NCBI RefSeq assembly: GCF_017874715.1 | Contig: NZ_JAGGLR010000019.1 | Location: 62,001 to 126,000, forward strand | Length of the DNA: 64,000 bases | Reading direction: 5' to 3' | DNA from: Streptomyces iranensis | GTDB taxonomy: Bacteria; Actinomycetota; Actinomycetes; Streptomycetales; Streptomycetaceae | In this document: in pieces, positions 51,273 through 59,250 of the stretch | How the letters are laid out: the number at the start of each line of letters is the position of its first letter | Numbering within the stretch: position 1 is the stretch's first letter | Program-made: the position numbers and the translations under genes | Notes under the pieces: generated by a model | Seen by the model: the letters and a program-made list of their open reading frames with translations, nothing else | Database searches by the model: none | Told to the model about the DNA's origin: nothing

Positions 51273-52604
51273 GTGGTGGGGAGTCGGGCGAGGGCGGTCT
51301 CGGGTGCGCGGGAGGCCGATGGAGGGGCAGGCGGCGTCGCCACCCGGTGGGTGTGGACCGCCGCGTGGCCGGTGACCGCGGTGTTCGTTCTGTCGAACGC
51401 GGCCACGCCGCTGTATGTGCGGTGGCAGCGCGAGATCGGGTTCTCCAAGGGCACCCTGACGGTGATCTTCGCCTGCTACATCGTCGGGCTGATCGGTTCG
51501 CTGCTGGTCTCGGGCGTGGTCTCGGACCGGGTGGGGCGGAAGCCCGTGCTGCTGCCCGCGCTCGGGCTCGCGCTGGCGGCGTGCGCGATCTTCGCGAGTG
51601 CGTCGAGCGTGGCCGCGCTGATCGTGGCGCGGCTGTTCAGCGGGATCGCGGTCGGCGCCGTCGTCTCCGCCGGGATGGCGGCGGTGACCGATGTGGCCGG
51701 GCCGGAGCGGCGGCGGCTGGCGGCGCTGCTGGCCTCGTGCGCCATGGTGTTCGGGGCCGGGCTGGGGCCGTTGCTCGCGGGGGTGTTGGGCGAGGGCGTG
51801 TTCGTCCTGGAGGCGCTGCTGCTGGTGGCGGCGGTCCTGGTGGTGGTGCGGATGCCGTTGCGTGGTGCTTCGGCCGCGCCCGCACAGTCCGTGCCCGCGA
51901 GGCCTGCGCCTGCGAGGTCTGCGCCCGCACAGTCCGTGCCTGCGAGGTCTGCGCCCGCACAGTCCGCGCCCGGGAGGTTCGCGCCCGCGAGCGGCGCCTG
52001 GGTGCGGATTCCCGGGGTGCCTCGGGGGAGTGGTGGGGACCTCCTCATGGGGATCGCCGTCTTCGCGCCCGGCATCACCGCCACCTCCTTCGTGCTCTCC
52101 CTCGGGCCGTCGCTGCTCGCGGGGTTGCTGGACACCACCAGCCCGGTGGTCGCGGGAGCCATGGCCTTCGTGATGTTCCTCACCGCGACCGGTGCGCAGT
52201 TCGCGGTTCAGCGGCTGGACCGGCGGACGATCCTCCTCGCCGGTGCCGTAAGTACGACGATCGGCATGGCCGCGCTCATCGCCGCCGTCCGTGCGTCCTC
52301 CGTGCCGCTGCTCGTCGCCGCCGCGCTGCTGGCCGGGGCGGGGCAGGGGATGGGGCAGCTCGGCGGGTTGTCGCTGCTCAACTCCAGTGTTCCGCCGAGC
52401 CGTCTGGCGGAGGCCAACGCGGCGCTCAACGTCGGTGGCTATGTGCCCGCGGGCGTACTGCCGGTAACGGCGGGCTACCTCAGCGACGCGGTGGGGCTGA
52501 CGGCGGGGGCGACTGTCTTCGGGGCCGTGCTCATGGCATTGGCCCTCGTCGGGGGCCTGGTGGTCCGCGCCGGCCCGCCGTCTGCCCAAAGGAAAGAGGC
52601 ATGA
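51273..52604 (+). CDS. MFS transporter (drug efflux type)
   Basis: A 443-residue transporter with 12 predicted helices. The loop 2-3 signature is GVVSDRVGRKPVLLPALG, and helix 1 starts TAAWPVTAVFVLSNAATPLYV. The central cytoplasmic loop contains an APAQSVPARSAPAQS repeat of about 40 residues. GTG at 51273 follows GGGAGGAG at 6 nt. Divergently paired with the ArsR-type regulator, which suggests ligand-induced efflux. Confidence 0.87.
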   Translation: MVGSRARAVSGAREADGGAGGVATRWVWTAAWPVTAVFVLSNAATPLYVRWQREIGFSKGTLTVIFACYIVGLIGSLLVSGVVSDRVGRKPVLLPALGLALAACAIFASASSVAALIVARLFSGIAVGAVVSAGMAAVTDVAGPERRRLAALLASCAMVFGAGLGPLLAGVLGEGVFVLEALLLVAAVLVVVRMPLRGASAAPAQSVPARPAPARSAPAQSVPARSAPAQSAPGRFAPASGAWVRIPGVPRGSGGDLLMGIAVFAPGITATSFVLSLGPSLLAGLLDTTSPVVAGAMAFVMFLTATGAQFAVQRLDRRTILLAGAVSTTIGMAALIAAVRASSVPLLVAAALLAGAGQGMGQLGGLSLLNSSVPPSRLAEANAALNVGGYVPAGVLPVTAGYLSDAVGLTAGATVFGAVLMALALVGGLVVRAGPPSAQRKEA

Positions 52605-52623
52605 GGGCATGGAGGGTGGGTAG
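52599..52623 (+). promoter_or_regulatory. Possible SigB-type promoter of the sigma factor gene
   Basis: GCAT, 15-bp spacer, GGGTAG. Fits the SigB-family pattern GNNT-N14-16-GGGTA(C/T) except for the last base. It lies 50 bp before the preferred GTG start, consistent with autoregulation. Confidence 0.3.
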
Positions 52624-52672
52624 ACGGGACCCCAATCAGCCTATGCATGCAGCCGATACAGGGAGTGCGACG

Positions 52673-53596
52673 GTGAACGACACGGCACCCGCGACGATGT
52701 CGATGCTGACAGCAGCGGAAGCTGAGCAGGCACATGACGTTCGCGTAAGTGACATCGCAGTGAATGGAGTTGAGACCGCCGGTCCCGTCGACCTGCCCAC
52801 GGTGGACGATCCGGCGAAGGTGGCGCCCAAGGACGCGCGGGCGCTGACCAAGACGTTCCTGGATCGGCTGACGGAGCTGGAAGAGGGGACGCACGAGTAC
52901 CAGTACGTGCGGAACACCCTCATCGAGCTCAATCTGTCGCTGGTCCGGTACGCCGCCCGGCGGTTCCACAACCGCTCGGTGGAGATGGAGGACATCGTCC
53001 AGGTCGGCACCATAGGGCTGATCAAGGCGATCGACCGGTTCGACCTGACCCGTGAGGTGGAGTTCACGACCTTCGCCGTTCCGTACATCGTCGGCGAGAT
53101 CAAGCGGTTCTTCCGCGACACCAGCTGGGCGGTGCATGTCCCCCGCCGGCTCCAGGAACTGCGGATCGACCTCGCCAAGGCGAACGAGGAGCTGTTCCAG
53201 CGGCTGGACCGGTCGCCCACCACGGCCGAGCTCGCGGAGCATCTGCGGTTGAGCGAGGACGAGGTCGTCGACGGACTGGTGGCCAGCAACGGCTATCTCA
53301 CCACCTCGCTGGACGCGCCCGCGGACCAGGAGGGTGGCGCCGCGCGCGTGACCACGTACGCGGACCGGTTCGGCGACGTCGACCCGGCCATGGAGGCCGT
53401 GGAGAACCTGCAGGCGCTCAAGCCGCTGGTGGAGCAGCTCGGTGAGCGGGACCGCCGCATTCTGCAGATGCGGTTCGGCGAGGAGTTGACGCAGTCGGAG
53501 ATCGGCGCCGAGCTCGGCGTCTCCCAGATGCATGTCTCCCGGCTGCTCAGCCGTGCGCTCGGCCGACTGCGGCGCGGAATGCTCACCGAGGAGTAG
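52673..53596 (+). CDS. SigB/SigF-family RNA polymerase sigma factor
   Basis: A 307-residue alternative sigma factor. Region 2 is IVQVGTIGLIKAIDRFDLTREVEFTTFAVPYIVGEIKRFFRD, region 3 SPTTAELAEHLRLSEDEV, and region 4 the helix-turn-helix LTQSEIGAELGVSQMHVSRLLSRAL. Streptomyces has several paralogues (SigB, F, G, H, I, K-N) acting in stress and sporulation; which one this is cannot be told. The GTG at 52673 has GGGAG 7 nt upstream; an in-frame ATG at 52643 lacks a site. No anti-sigma gene is adjacent, so control may be by distant partners such as BldG-type networks. Confidence 0.92.
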   Translation: MNDTAPATMSMLTAAEAEQAHDVRVSDIAVNGVETAGPVDLPTVDDPAKVAPKDARALTKTFLDRLTELEEGTHEYQYVRNTLIELNLSLVRYAARRFHNRSVEMEDIVQVGTIGLIKAIDRFDLTREVEFTTFAVPYIVGEIKRFFRDTSWAVHVPRRLQELRIDLAKANEELFQRLDRSPTTAELAEHLRLSEDEVVDGLVASNGYLTTSLDAPADQEGGAARVTTYADRFGDVDPAMEAVENLQALKPLVEQLGERDRRILQMRFGEELTQSEIGAELGVSQMHVSRLLSRALGRLRRGMLTEE

Positions 53597-53711
53597 GCCC
53601 GCCAGGAGCAGGCCCGCGTACGAAGCGGAGTAGGTCCGCGTACGCAAGGGCACTGCCGCCGCGCTGCTGATCACAAGGCCGCTGATCACAGCCGATCACA
53701 ACAGAACACGA

Positions 53712-53755
53712 CCGAAGGGGCCCGGCCGGAGATTTCTCCGGCCGGGCCCCTTCGG
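53712..53755. terminator. Strong terminator after the sigma factor gene
   Basis: 21-bp perfect arms (53712-53732, 53735-53755). It separates the sigma gene from the convergent small hydrophobic protein gene and serves both. Confidence 0.9.
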
Positions 53756-53788
53756 TCTGTGCTGTGGTTTATCCGTACCGTCTTCGGG

Positions 53789-53956
53789 TTACCAGCGGTA
53801 CCACCGTCCTCGCCGCCCGCCGACTGTCGGCCGGGCGATGAAGCCGATCAGCCAGACGGCGAGCACGATGACCGCGATCCACCACAGAGCCTTCAGCGCG
53901 AATCCGGCGCCGAAGAGCAGCAGAGCGAGAAGAAGAACGACAAGCAGGGGGACCAT
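53789..53956 (-). CDS. Small hydrophobic membrane protein
   Basis: 55 residues, almost entirely two membrane helices (MVPLLVVLLLALLLFGAGF and ALWWIAVIVLAVWLIGFI) with a basic end GGRRGRWYRW. GAGGAGG lies 9 nt before the ATG at 53956. A SigB-type promoter match sits immediately upstream, suggesting a stress-induced membrane peptide of the sigma factor next door. Confidence 0.8.
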   Translation of the reverse strand: MVPLLVVLLLALLLFGAGFALKALWWIAVIVLAVWLIGFIARPTVGGRRGRWYRW

Positions 53957-53982
53957 GATTACCAACCTCCTCGCCGCGCCGG

Positions 53983-54007
53983 GTACCCCATCGGGAATCC
54001 GGCACAC
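53983..54007 (-). promoter_or_regulatory. SigB-type promoter of the small hydrophobic protein
   Basis: On the minus strand GTGT, 15-bp spacer, GGGTAC: an exact fit to GNNT-N14-16-GGGTA(C/T). It would give a leader of about 20 nt that contains the GAGGAGG ribosome site. Confidence 0.55.
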
Positions 54008-54120
54008 CTGATCAATTCATGCTGTTTCGAACACTCGGTTACTCCTGGTGGCCGGATGGCGTGGCGTCCCACGGTGAGCGGAGGCAGGCTGGAAGGGCAG
54101 AGGTCAGAGGGTGATATGTC

Positions 54121-54477
54121 ATGATCCAGCCAGCCGATATCCGTGAGTGGCGCGACCAGGATGTCGTCGATGAGCAGGGCCGCAAGATCGGGGTGCTCGA
54201 GGCGATCTACGTGGCCACGTCCACCGACGAACCCGCCATGGCCACCGTCCGCACCGGGCTGCCCACCCGTCACCGTCTGGTGTTCGTCCCCGTGGACGAC
54301 GCGGTGGTGGGGCCGGGCTATGTGAAGGTCTCCTACGCGCGGTCGCTGGTGAAGAAGGCACCCTCGCTCGGCGTGGACGATGTGCTGCCCGCGGAGCGGG
54401 AGGGGGCGATCTTCCAGCACTACGGGAAGACGTACCAGTCCGGTCCGGGTGGCGGGCGGCAGCTCGCGCGCCGCTGA
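54121..54477 (+). CDS. PRC-barrel domain protein
   Basis: A 118-residue cytoplasmic protein. IREWRDQDVVDEQGRKIGVLEAIYV is the PRC-barrel entry with its characteristic Asp-x-x-G-x-x-I-G turn, and RLVFVPVDDAVVGPGYVKVSYARSLV completes the barrel. PRC-barrel proteins bind RNA or reaction-centre subunits; in Streptomyces they cluster with SigB-type stress genes. ATG at 54121 follows GAGGGTGAT at a usable distance. Confidence 0.82.
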   Translation: MIQPADIREWRDQDVVDEQGRKIGVLEAIYVATSTDEPAMATVRTGLPTRHRLVFVPVDDAVVGPGYVKVSYARSLVKKAPSLGVDDVLPAEREGAIFQHYGKTYQSGPGGGRQLARR

Positions 54478-54495
54478 TGGCCGAGGACGCTTGAC

Positions 54496-54576
54496 GACCG
54501 AGACGACCGAGACGACCGAGACGACCGAGACGACCGAGACGACCGAGACGACCGAGACGACCGAGACGACCGAGAC
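54496..54576. repeat. 9-bp tandem repeat, 9 copies
   Basis: GACCGAGAC repeated nine times without error between the PRC-barrel and small membrane protein genes. The perfect copies indicate recent expansion. Confidence 0.95.
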
Positions 54577-54597
54577 GATCGAGGAGAGGTGTCGACG

Positions 54598-54768
54598 GTG
54601 GCGCTCTTCCTGTTCCTGGTGATCGTGGCCATCGCGCTCGGCCTCATCGGCTGGGTGGTGCACGGGCTGGGCTATCTGCTGATCATCGGCGTGGTGGTGC
54701 TGGTGGTCGACATCGTCCTCGGGCTGGTGCGGCTGGCACGGCGGGGCCGGCGGCGTCGGCTCCGATGA
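54598..54768 (+). CDS. Small membrane protein (56 residues)
   Basis: VALFLFLVIVAIALGLIGWVVHG, then GYLLIIGVVVLVVDIVLG, then an arginine-rich end (RLARRGRRRRLR). Two helices with a positive tail. GTG at 54598 with GAGGAGAG 9-11 nt upstream; another in-frame GTG at 54589 abuts the binding site. The stop overlaps the ATG of the GH8 gene (ATGA). Similar in size and layout to the hydrophobic protein at 53789-53956. Confidence 0.72.
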   Translation: MALFLFLVIVAIALGLIGWVVHGLGYLLIIGVVVLVVDIVLGLVRLARRGRRRRLR

Positions 54769-56057
54769 CGGGACGCGCCGAGGCCCGCGTCCCGTTCGGG
54801 GCGCATGCCATCCCGTACGCCCCCGGCACGCTCCGGCCCTCCTGCGACGGCGACCCGGCGGCGGCCGACCGGCGGGTCCTGGAGCACTACCGGCTGTGGA
54901 AGACGTACTTCCTGCGGTCGGGCGACGAGGCGGGCGGCCGGGGCCGCCGCGCGGTGTTCACCCCCGACGCGGCGCACCCGTTCGTGGCCGAGGCCCAGGG
55001 CTACGGACTGGTGATCACCGCGCTGATGGCGGGCGCCGACCCCGACGCCCACGCCCTCTTCGACGGCATCCTCCGGCATGTCCTGGCCCACCCCTCCGTG
55101 AACCACCCCGATCTGCACGCCGCCCAGCAGGACGCCGAGGGCCGGGACGTCGGGGGAGGGGACTCGGCGACCGACGGCGACCTCGACATCGCGTACGGGC
55201 TGCTGCTCGCGGCCCGGCAGTGGGGCGGCGGCCACGGCGGCTACGACGGCTACGGCGGCCACGACGGCTACGACGGCCGCGGCGGCCACGACGGTTACGA
55301 CTACGAGGCGCTCGCGGTACGGCGGATCGACGCCGTCATGGAGTGCGAGGTGCACCCCACCACCCGGCTGACCAAGCTCGGCGACTGGTCCTCGGGCCGC
55401 TATGACGAGATCTCCCGTACGTCGGACTGGATGCCGGACCACTTCCGGGCGTTCCGGGCGGCCACGGGCGATCCGCGGTGGGACGAGGTGCTGGACGCGC
55501 ATCTGTCGCTGGCCGGGGCGCTGCGCGCCCGCCATGCCCCGGCCACCGGGCTGCTCCCCGACTTCGTCGTGGACACCACGTCCGGCGAGCCGAGGCCCGC
55601 GCCGGGGCAGGTCCTGGAGAGCCCGCACGACGGCGACTACCACTGGAATGCCTGCCGCGACCCCTGGCGGCTCGGCGCCGACGCGGTGACCAGCGGCGAC
55701 GTACGCACCCGGGCGGCCGCGCGCGAGCTCAGCCGCTGGGCGAGGGCGGCGACGGGCGGTGATCCCGGGCGGATCCGGAGCGGATACCGGCTCGACGGCA
55801 CGGCCTATGGGGACCCGGGCTCGCCCGCCTTCTTCGCACCCTTCGCGGTCGCCGCGCTGACGGAGGGTGAGGGCGAGGGTGAGGACGAGGGCGGGGACGA
55901 GGGCGAGGGCGACTCAGGGGCCGAGGGGGCGCAGGGCTGGCTGGACGCGCTGTGGGCGCGGATGTGCGCCTCCCCGCCCGATCCGGCCCGCGCCTACGCG
56001 GAGGGGGCGCGGCTCCAGTCGATGCTGGTGGTCAGCCACAACTACTGGGTGCCGTAG
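54765..56057 (+). CDS. Glycoside hydrolase family 8-like enzyme
   Basis: 430 residues. GH8 signatures: AHPFVAEAQGYGLVITALMAG (catalytic glutamate in AEAQGYG), SATDGDLDIAYGLLLAARQW (catalytic aspartate region), TSDWMPDHFRAF and GLLPDFVV. GH8 enzymes cleave beta-1,4 glucans, chitosan or xylo-oligomers. Unusual points: no signal peptide at this start, a Gly-Tyr-Asp-rich repeat of about 25 residues inside the domain (about 155-180) and a Glu/Gly run near 365-385. Translationally coupled to the small membrane protein upstream. The 3' end overlaps the convergent polyprenyl synthase gene by 26 bp. Confidence 0.83.
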   Translation: MTGRAEARVPFGAHAIPYAPGTLRPSCDGDPAAADRRVLEHYRLWKTYFLRSGDEAGGRGRRAVFTPDAAHPFVAEAQGYGLVITALMAGADPDAHALFDGILRHVLAHPSVNHPDLHAAQQDAEGRDVGGGDSATDGDLDIAYGLLLAARQWGGGHGGYDGYGGHDGYDGRGGHDGYDYEALAVRRIDAVMECEVHPTTRLTKLGDWSSGRYDEISRTSDWMPDHFRAFRAATGDPRWDEVLDAHLSLAGALRARHAPATGLLPDFVVDTTSGEPRPAPGQVLESPHDGDYHWNACRDPWRLGADAVTSGDVRTRAAARELSRWARAATGGDPGRIRSGYRLDGTAYGDPGSPAFFAPFAVAALTEGEGEGEDEGGDEGEGDSGAEGAQGWLDALWARMCASPPDPARAYAEGARLQSMLVVSHNYWVP

Positions 56058-57042
56058 GCGCGGCCACCGTCTCGCACAGCGACTCCAGGGCGTCCCGCGC
56101 CGGGCAGTCGGGCAGCGCGGAGAGGGCCGCGCGGGCGGCGTCGGCCTGACGGGCGGTCTCCTCGCGGGCCCCGTCCAGGACCGGATGGGTGCGCAGCCGC
56201 GCCACCGCCTCCGCGCGCCCCGCCCGCCCGGCGGGCCCGGTGAGCAGCTCGTAAAGCTCCCGGTCCGAGGGGGCCGAGGGGTCCGCGGGGTCCGCAGGGT
56301 CCGAGGGGTCCGCGTCCCGTGCCAGCAGCAGGACGGGCAGGGTGGGGCGGCGGGCGGTGGGGGTCGCCACCTCGTCGGCGAGATGGCTCGCCACGCCCAG
56401 CCGTTCGCCGTACCGCGCAAGTGCGTCCGCGACTCTCGGGTCCGCGCCCGAGGCCAGTGCGCCCAGCTGTCCCGAGACGGCGGTCAGTGAGCCGGTCCGG
56501 CTCGCCAGTACGTCCAGATGGTGCTCGACGGGGTCGCGGCCGTCGCGCGGTCCGGTCGTCTCCAGGATCTGGCCGGTGACCTGCCGCCGGAACGCCTGGG
56601 CCTGGATCCGTACGGCCTCCGGCCCCAGGTCGGCCAGGATGTGCGAGGCACGGGCGAAGAGGAAGTCGCCGGTGAGCACCGCCACCGTGTTGTCCCAGTT
56701 GGCGTCCGGGCGCGGGGCGTCACGCCGTACGGCCGCCTCGTCCCGGACGTCGTCGTGGTAGTGCGTGGCCAGATGGGTCAGTTCGACGACCACGGCGGCG
56801 GGCACCACGCCCGGGGCGCCGGGGTCGCCGAACCGCGCCGCCAGCAGCACCAGCAGCGGCCGGAGCCGTCGCCCGGCCGTGCGCGTCAGTTCCCGCGCGG
56901 TCTCGGTGATGAACGGCACATCGCTCTTGGTGGCCCGCAACAGGCCCTCTTCCACCGCCGCTTGGCCGGCCCGGAGGCCGTCCGCCAGCGCGTGGTCCCG
57001 CACGGTCGGCTGCATGGACAGAAATGTCTCATATGTCGCCAC
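56032..57042 (-). CDS. Polyprenyl diphosphate synthase-like protein lacking the second Asp-rich motif
   Basis: 336 residues, strongly resembling actinobacterial trans-polyprenyl (heptaprenyl-type) synthases from VPFITETARELTRTAGRRLRPLLV through the first Asp-rich motif HYHDDVRDEAAVRR to ASRTGSLTAVSGQLGALASGA. Where the family has LADDVLDIxSxxxxxGKTPGTD, this protein has HLADEVATPT and then RRPTLPVLLLA, so the second motif and the adjacent lysine are lost. A DPSDPADPADPSAPSD insert follows. It is probably catalytically impaired or a regulatory paralogue. Start GTG at 57042; no clear ribosome site. Confidence 0.8.
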   Translation of the reverse strand: MATYETFLSMQPTVRDHALADGLRAGQAAVEEGLLRATKSDVPFITETARELTRTAGRRLRPLLVLLAARFGDPGAPGVVPAAVVVELTHLATHYHDDVRDEAAVRRDAPRPDANWDNTVAVLTGDFLFARASHILADLGPEAVRIQAQAFRRQVTGQILETTGPRDGRDPVEHHLDVLASRTGSLTAVSGQLGALASGADPRVADALARYGERLGVASHLADEVATPTARRPTLPVLLLARDADPSDPADPADPSAPSDRELYELLTGPAGRAGRAEAVARLRTHPVLDGAREETARQADAARAALSALPDCPARDALESLCETVAAPTAPSSCG

Positions 57043-57114
57043 TGGCGGGCTTGAGGGCGTGTCATCGGCGGCTGGTTTCAGGACGTCGTCGGTAAGTGGT
57101 CCCAGGACGACGGA

Positions 57115-59250
57115 TCAGGGGTCCGGCGCGGCCGGGATCCTGGCCCGGATGCGGCTTCCCTGGCCGGGGCGGCTGTCCACGTTGAGCGTGCCGCCCACCT
57201 CGCGGGCCCGCTCCCGCATGGAGAGCAGCCCGAGATGGCCGGGGAAGGAGCCCTTGCAGTCGAAGCCCACTCCGTCGTCGGCGACCGTCAAGGTGACGGC
57301 GCCCGGCTCGTTGAGTAGATGGAGCCGTACGTTCCGGGCCTGCGAATGCTTGGCGACGTTGTGCAGCGACTCCTGGGCGATCCGGTACAGGGCGTGTTTG
57401 GCCTCCGGTGTGGTCTCCGGTTCGGCGTCCAGCTTCGCCTCGGTGGCGATTCCGTACCGGGCCCGGAGCGCCTCGACATGCTGGGTGAGCGCGGCGACCA
57501 GCCCCTCGGTCTCCAGCGATTCGGGCCGCAGCCGGCACAGCAGGGTCCGGGTCTCGGCGATCGCGGCGTCCGCGAGCCGCCGTATGTACTCGATGGGCTC
57601 GGCGAGTTCGGCCAGCTCGGCGAGGTCCACGACCTCCCCGGCGGTCTCGTGCCCCGCCACCGGATCGACCCGACCCGGTGCTTCCGCATGACTCGCCGTC
57701 CCGGTCCGGCCTTCCACCGGCTCCGCGCTGTCGATGTCGCGCTCCAGCATCTCGCGGGCCGTACGGGCGCCCAGCGCGATGCCGTAGAGCGCCTGTGAGA
57801 CCGAGTCGTGGAGCTCGCGCGAGATGCGATGCCGCTCCTCATGGACGGCCTTGTCCTGGGTGGCCGCCCGCTGCCGGTCGTTCTCCACCGCGCAGGACGC
57901 ATGCCCCGCGATCACCTCCAGGAGGGTGATGTCCGCCTCGCCGGGGTCGCGGCCGGGCGGGAAGTGGCAGCACATCGCGCCGATCGCGGTGGATTCGCGC
58001 AGCAGCGGCCAGGCGGCCACCGCGCCCCGCGCGGGGCCCTCGCCGTCCGCGCCGGTACGGCCGCCGCCGTGGATGACGGGCGCGGCCCCGCCGATCGCCT
58101 CCAGCGCCGGTTTGCGCGACGGCGGGGTGTGGCCGTGGCCGCCGCCGACCAGGCGCAGATTCGCCGACGGGCCGGGCTCCAGCAGATAGACCGTGCAGCT
58201 CGCGGCGCCCGTACGGGCCACCGCGCCCGCGGCCAGGGAGTCCAGGGTCCGCCGTACGCAGGGGCCGGAGGAACGGGGGAACACCGAGGGGCCGGACGAA
58301 CCCCAAGGGGAACCGGAGGGCCCAGCGGACCCCGAAGTACCAGCGGCCCCAGTAGTCCCAGAGGCTCCGGCGGCTCCGGCGACCCCAGCAGTCCCAGCGG
58401 CCCCGGCGACCCCAGCGGCCCCGGCGACCCCAGCGGCCCTGGCGGCCCCAGCGGCCCCGGCGAACCCCGGCGGCCCCAAGGACCCCGAAGCCCCTGACGC
58501 CCCGGCGAACCCCGAAGGCCGCACGGCCCCCGGCGCCCCTGATGCCCCCGGTGCCCCCGGTGCCCCCGGTGCCCCCGGTGCCCCCGGTGCCCCCGGTGCC
58601 CCCGGAGCCTCCGGAAGTCCCGAAGACCCCAAGGACTGCAAGGACCCCGAAGACCCCAAGGACAAGCCCCCGGAACCGTTGGTGCCCGGCCCGGCCGCCG
58701 CCGACGCCAGCCGCCGCAGATGCTCCCGGTGCCGGATCTGGGCGACCGCATGGCCCGCGGCCGCCGCGAAGAGCCCCACGGTGCTCACGTCGGCGTGGGT
58801 GAGCCGGCGCCCGCCGCCGCGGTTCGCCACCTCGATCACCCCCACCGGGTGGCCGCGCACCAGCAGCGGCGCGTCCAGCACCGAGGCGGGGACCGCGTGC
58901 CGGGGGTTCCGGCCGCGCCGGCGCGGCCGCCGTTCGTCGCCGGAGACCGTGGGCCGGCCGGCGCGGATCGCCTGGCGGGCGGGGGAGGAGCCGCCGGGCG
59001 TCAGCGGTCCGCTCGGCGCGGTCCACGGGGCGCCGTCGGTGGCCCGTATCGTCAGGACGTCGCCCGGCTCCAGCACCATCACCCGGGCCATATCGGCGCC
59101 CAGGAGCTCCCGCACCCGGCGGGCGATCAGCCGGAGCGTCGCGTCGGCGGTCTCGCCCGCCAGGATGTGTTGGGTGACCTCGGCGAGCGCGGTGCCGCTC
59201 CGTCTCCGCCGGGTCGGGGTCCACCGTGTACTGATCACGCCGACCACCAC
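57115..59250 (-). CDS. GAF-domain sensor histidine kinase with a collagen-like Gly-X-Y insert
   Basis: 711 residues, no membrane helix. GAF 1 at about 20-180, a Gly-X-Y tract at about 213-325 starting GAPGAPGAPGAP and continuing with GAAGVAG/GAAGASG units, GAF 2 at about 335-470, HisKA_3 with H481 in ISRELHDSVSQALYG, and an HATPase with ESLHNVAKHSQA, DDGVGFD and GHLGLLSMRER. Related kinases lack the insert. The gene lies directly after and overlaps its response-regulator gene by 16 bp. GTG start region at 59247-59250 behind GAGGGAG. Confidence 0.9.
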   Translation of the reverse strand: MVVGVISTRWTPTRRRRSGTALAEVTQHILAGETADATLRLIARRVRELLGADMARVMVLEPGDVLTIRATDGAPWTAPSGPLTPGGSSPARQAIRAGRPTVSGDERRPRRRGRNPRHAVPASVLDAPLLVRGHPVGVIEVANRGGGRRLTHADVSTVGLFAAAAGHAVAQIRHREHLRRLASAAAGPGTNGSGGLSLGSSGSLQSLGSSGLPEAPGAPGAPGAPGAPGAPGAPGASGAPGAVRPSGFAGASGASGSLGPPGFAGAAGAARAAGVAGAAGVAGAAGTAGVAGAAGASGTTGAAGTSGSAGPSGSPWGSSGPSVFPRSSGPCVRRTLDSLAAGAVARTGAASCTVYLLEPGPSANLRLVGGGHGHTPPSRKPALEAIGGAAPVIHGGGRTGADGEGPARGAVAAWPLLRESTAIGAMCCHFPPGRDPGEADITLLEVIAGHASCAVENDRQRAATQDKAVHEERHRISRELHDSVSQALYGIALGARTAREMLERDIDSAEPVEGRTGTASHAEAPGRVDPVAGHETAGEVVDLAELAELAEPIEYIRRLADAAIAETRTLLCRLRPESLETEGLVAALTQHVEALRARYGIATEAKLDAEPETTPEAKHALYRIAQESLHNVAKHSQARNVRLHLLNEPGAVTLTVADDGVGFDCKGSFPGHLGLLSMRERAREVGGTLNVDSRPGQGSRIRARIPAAPDP

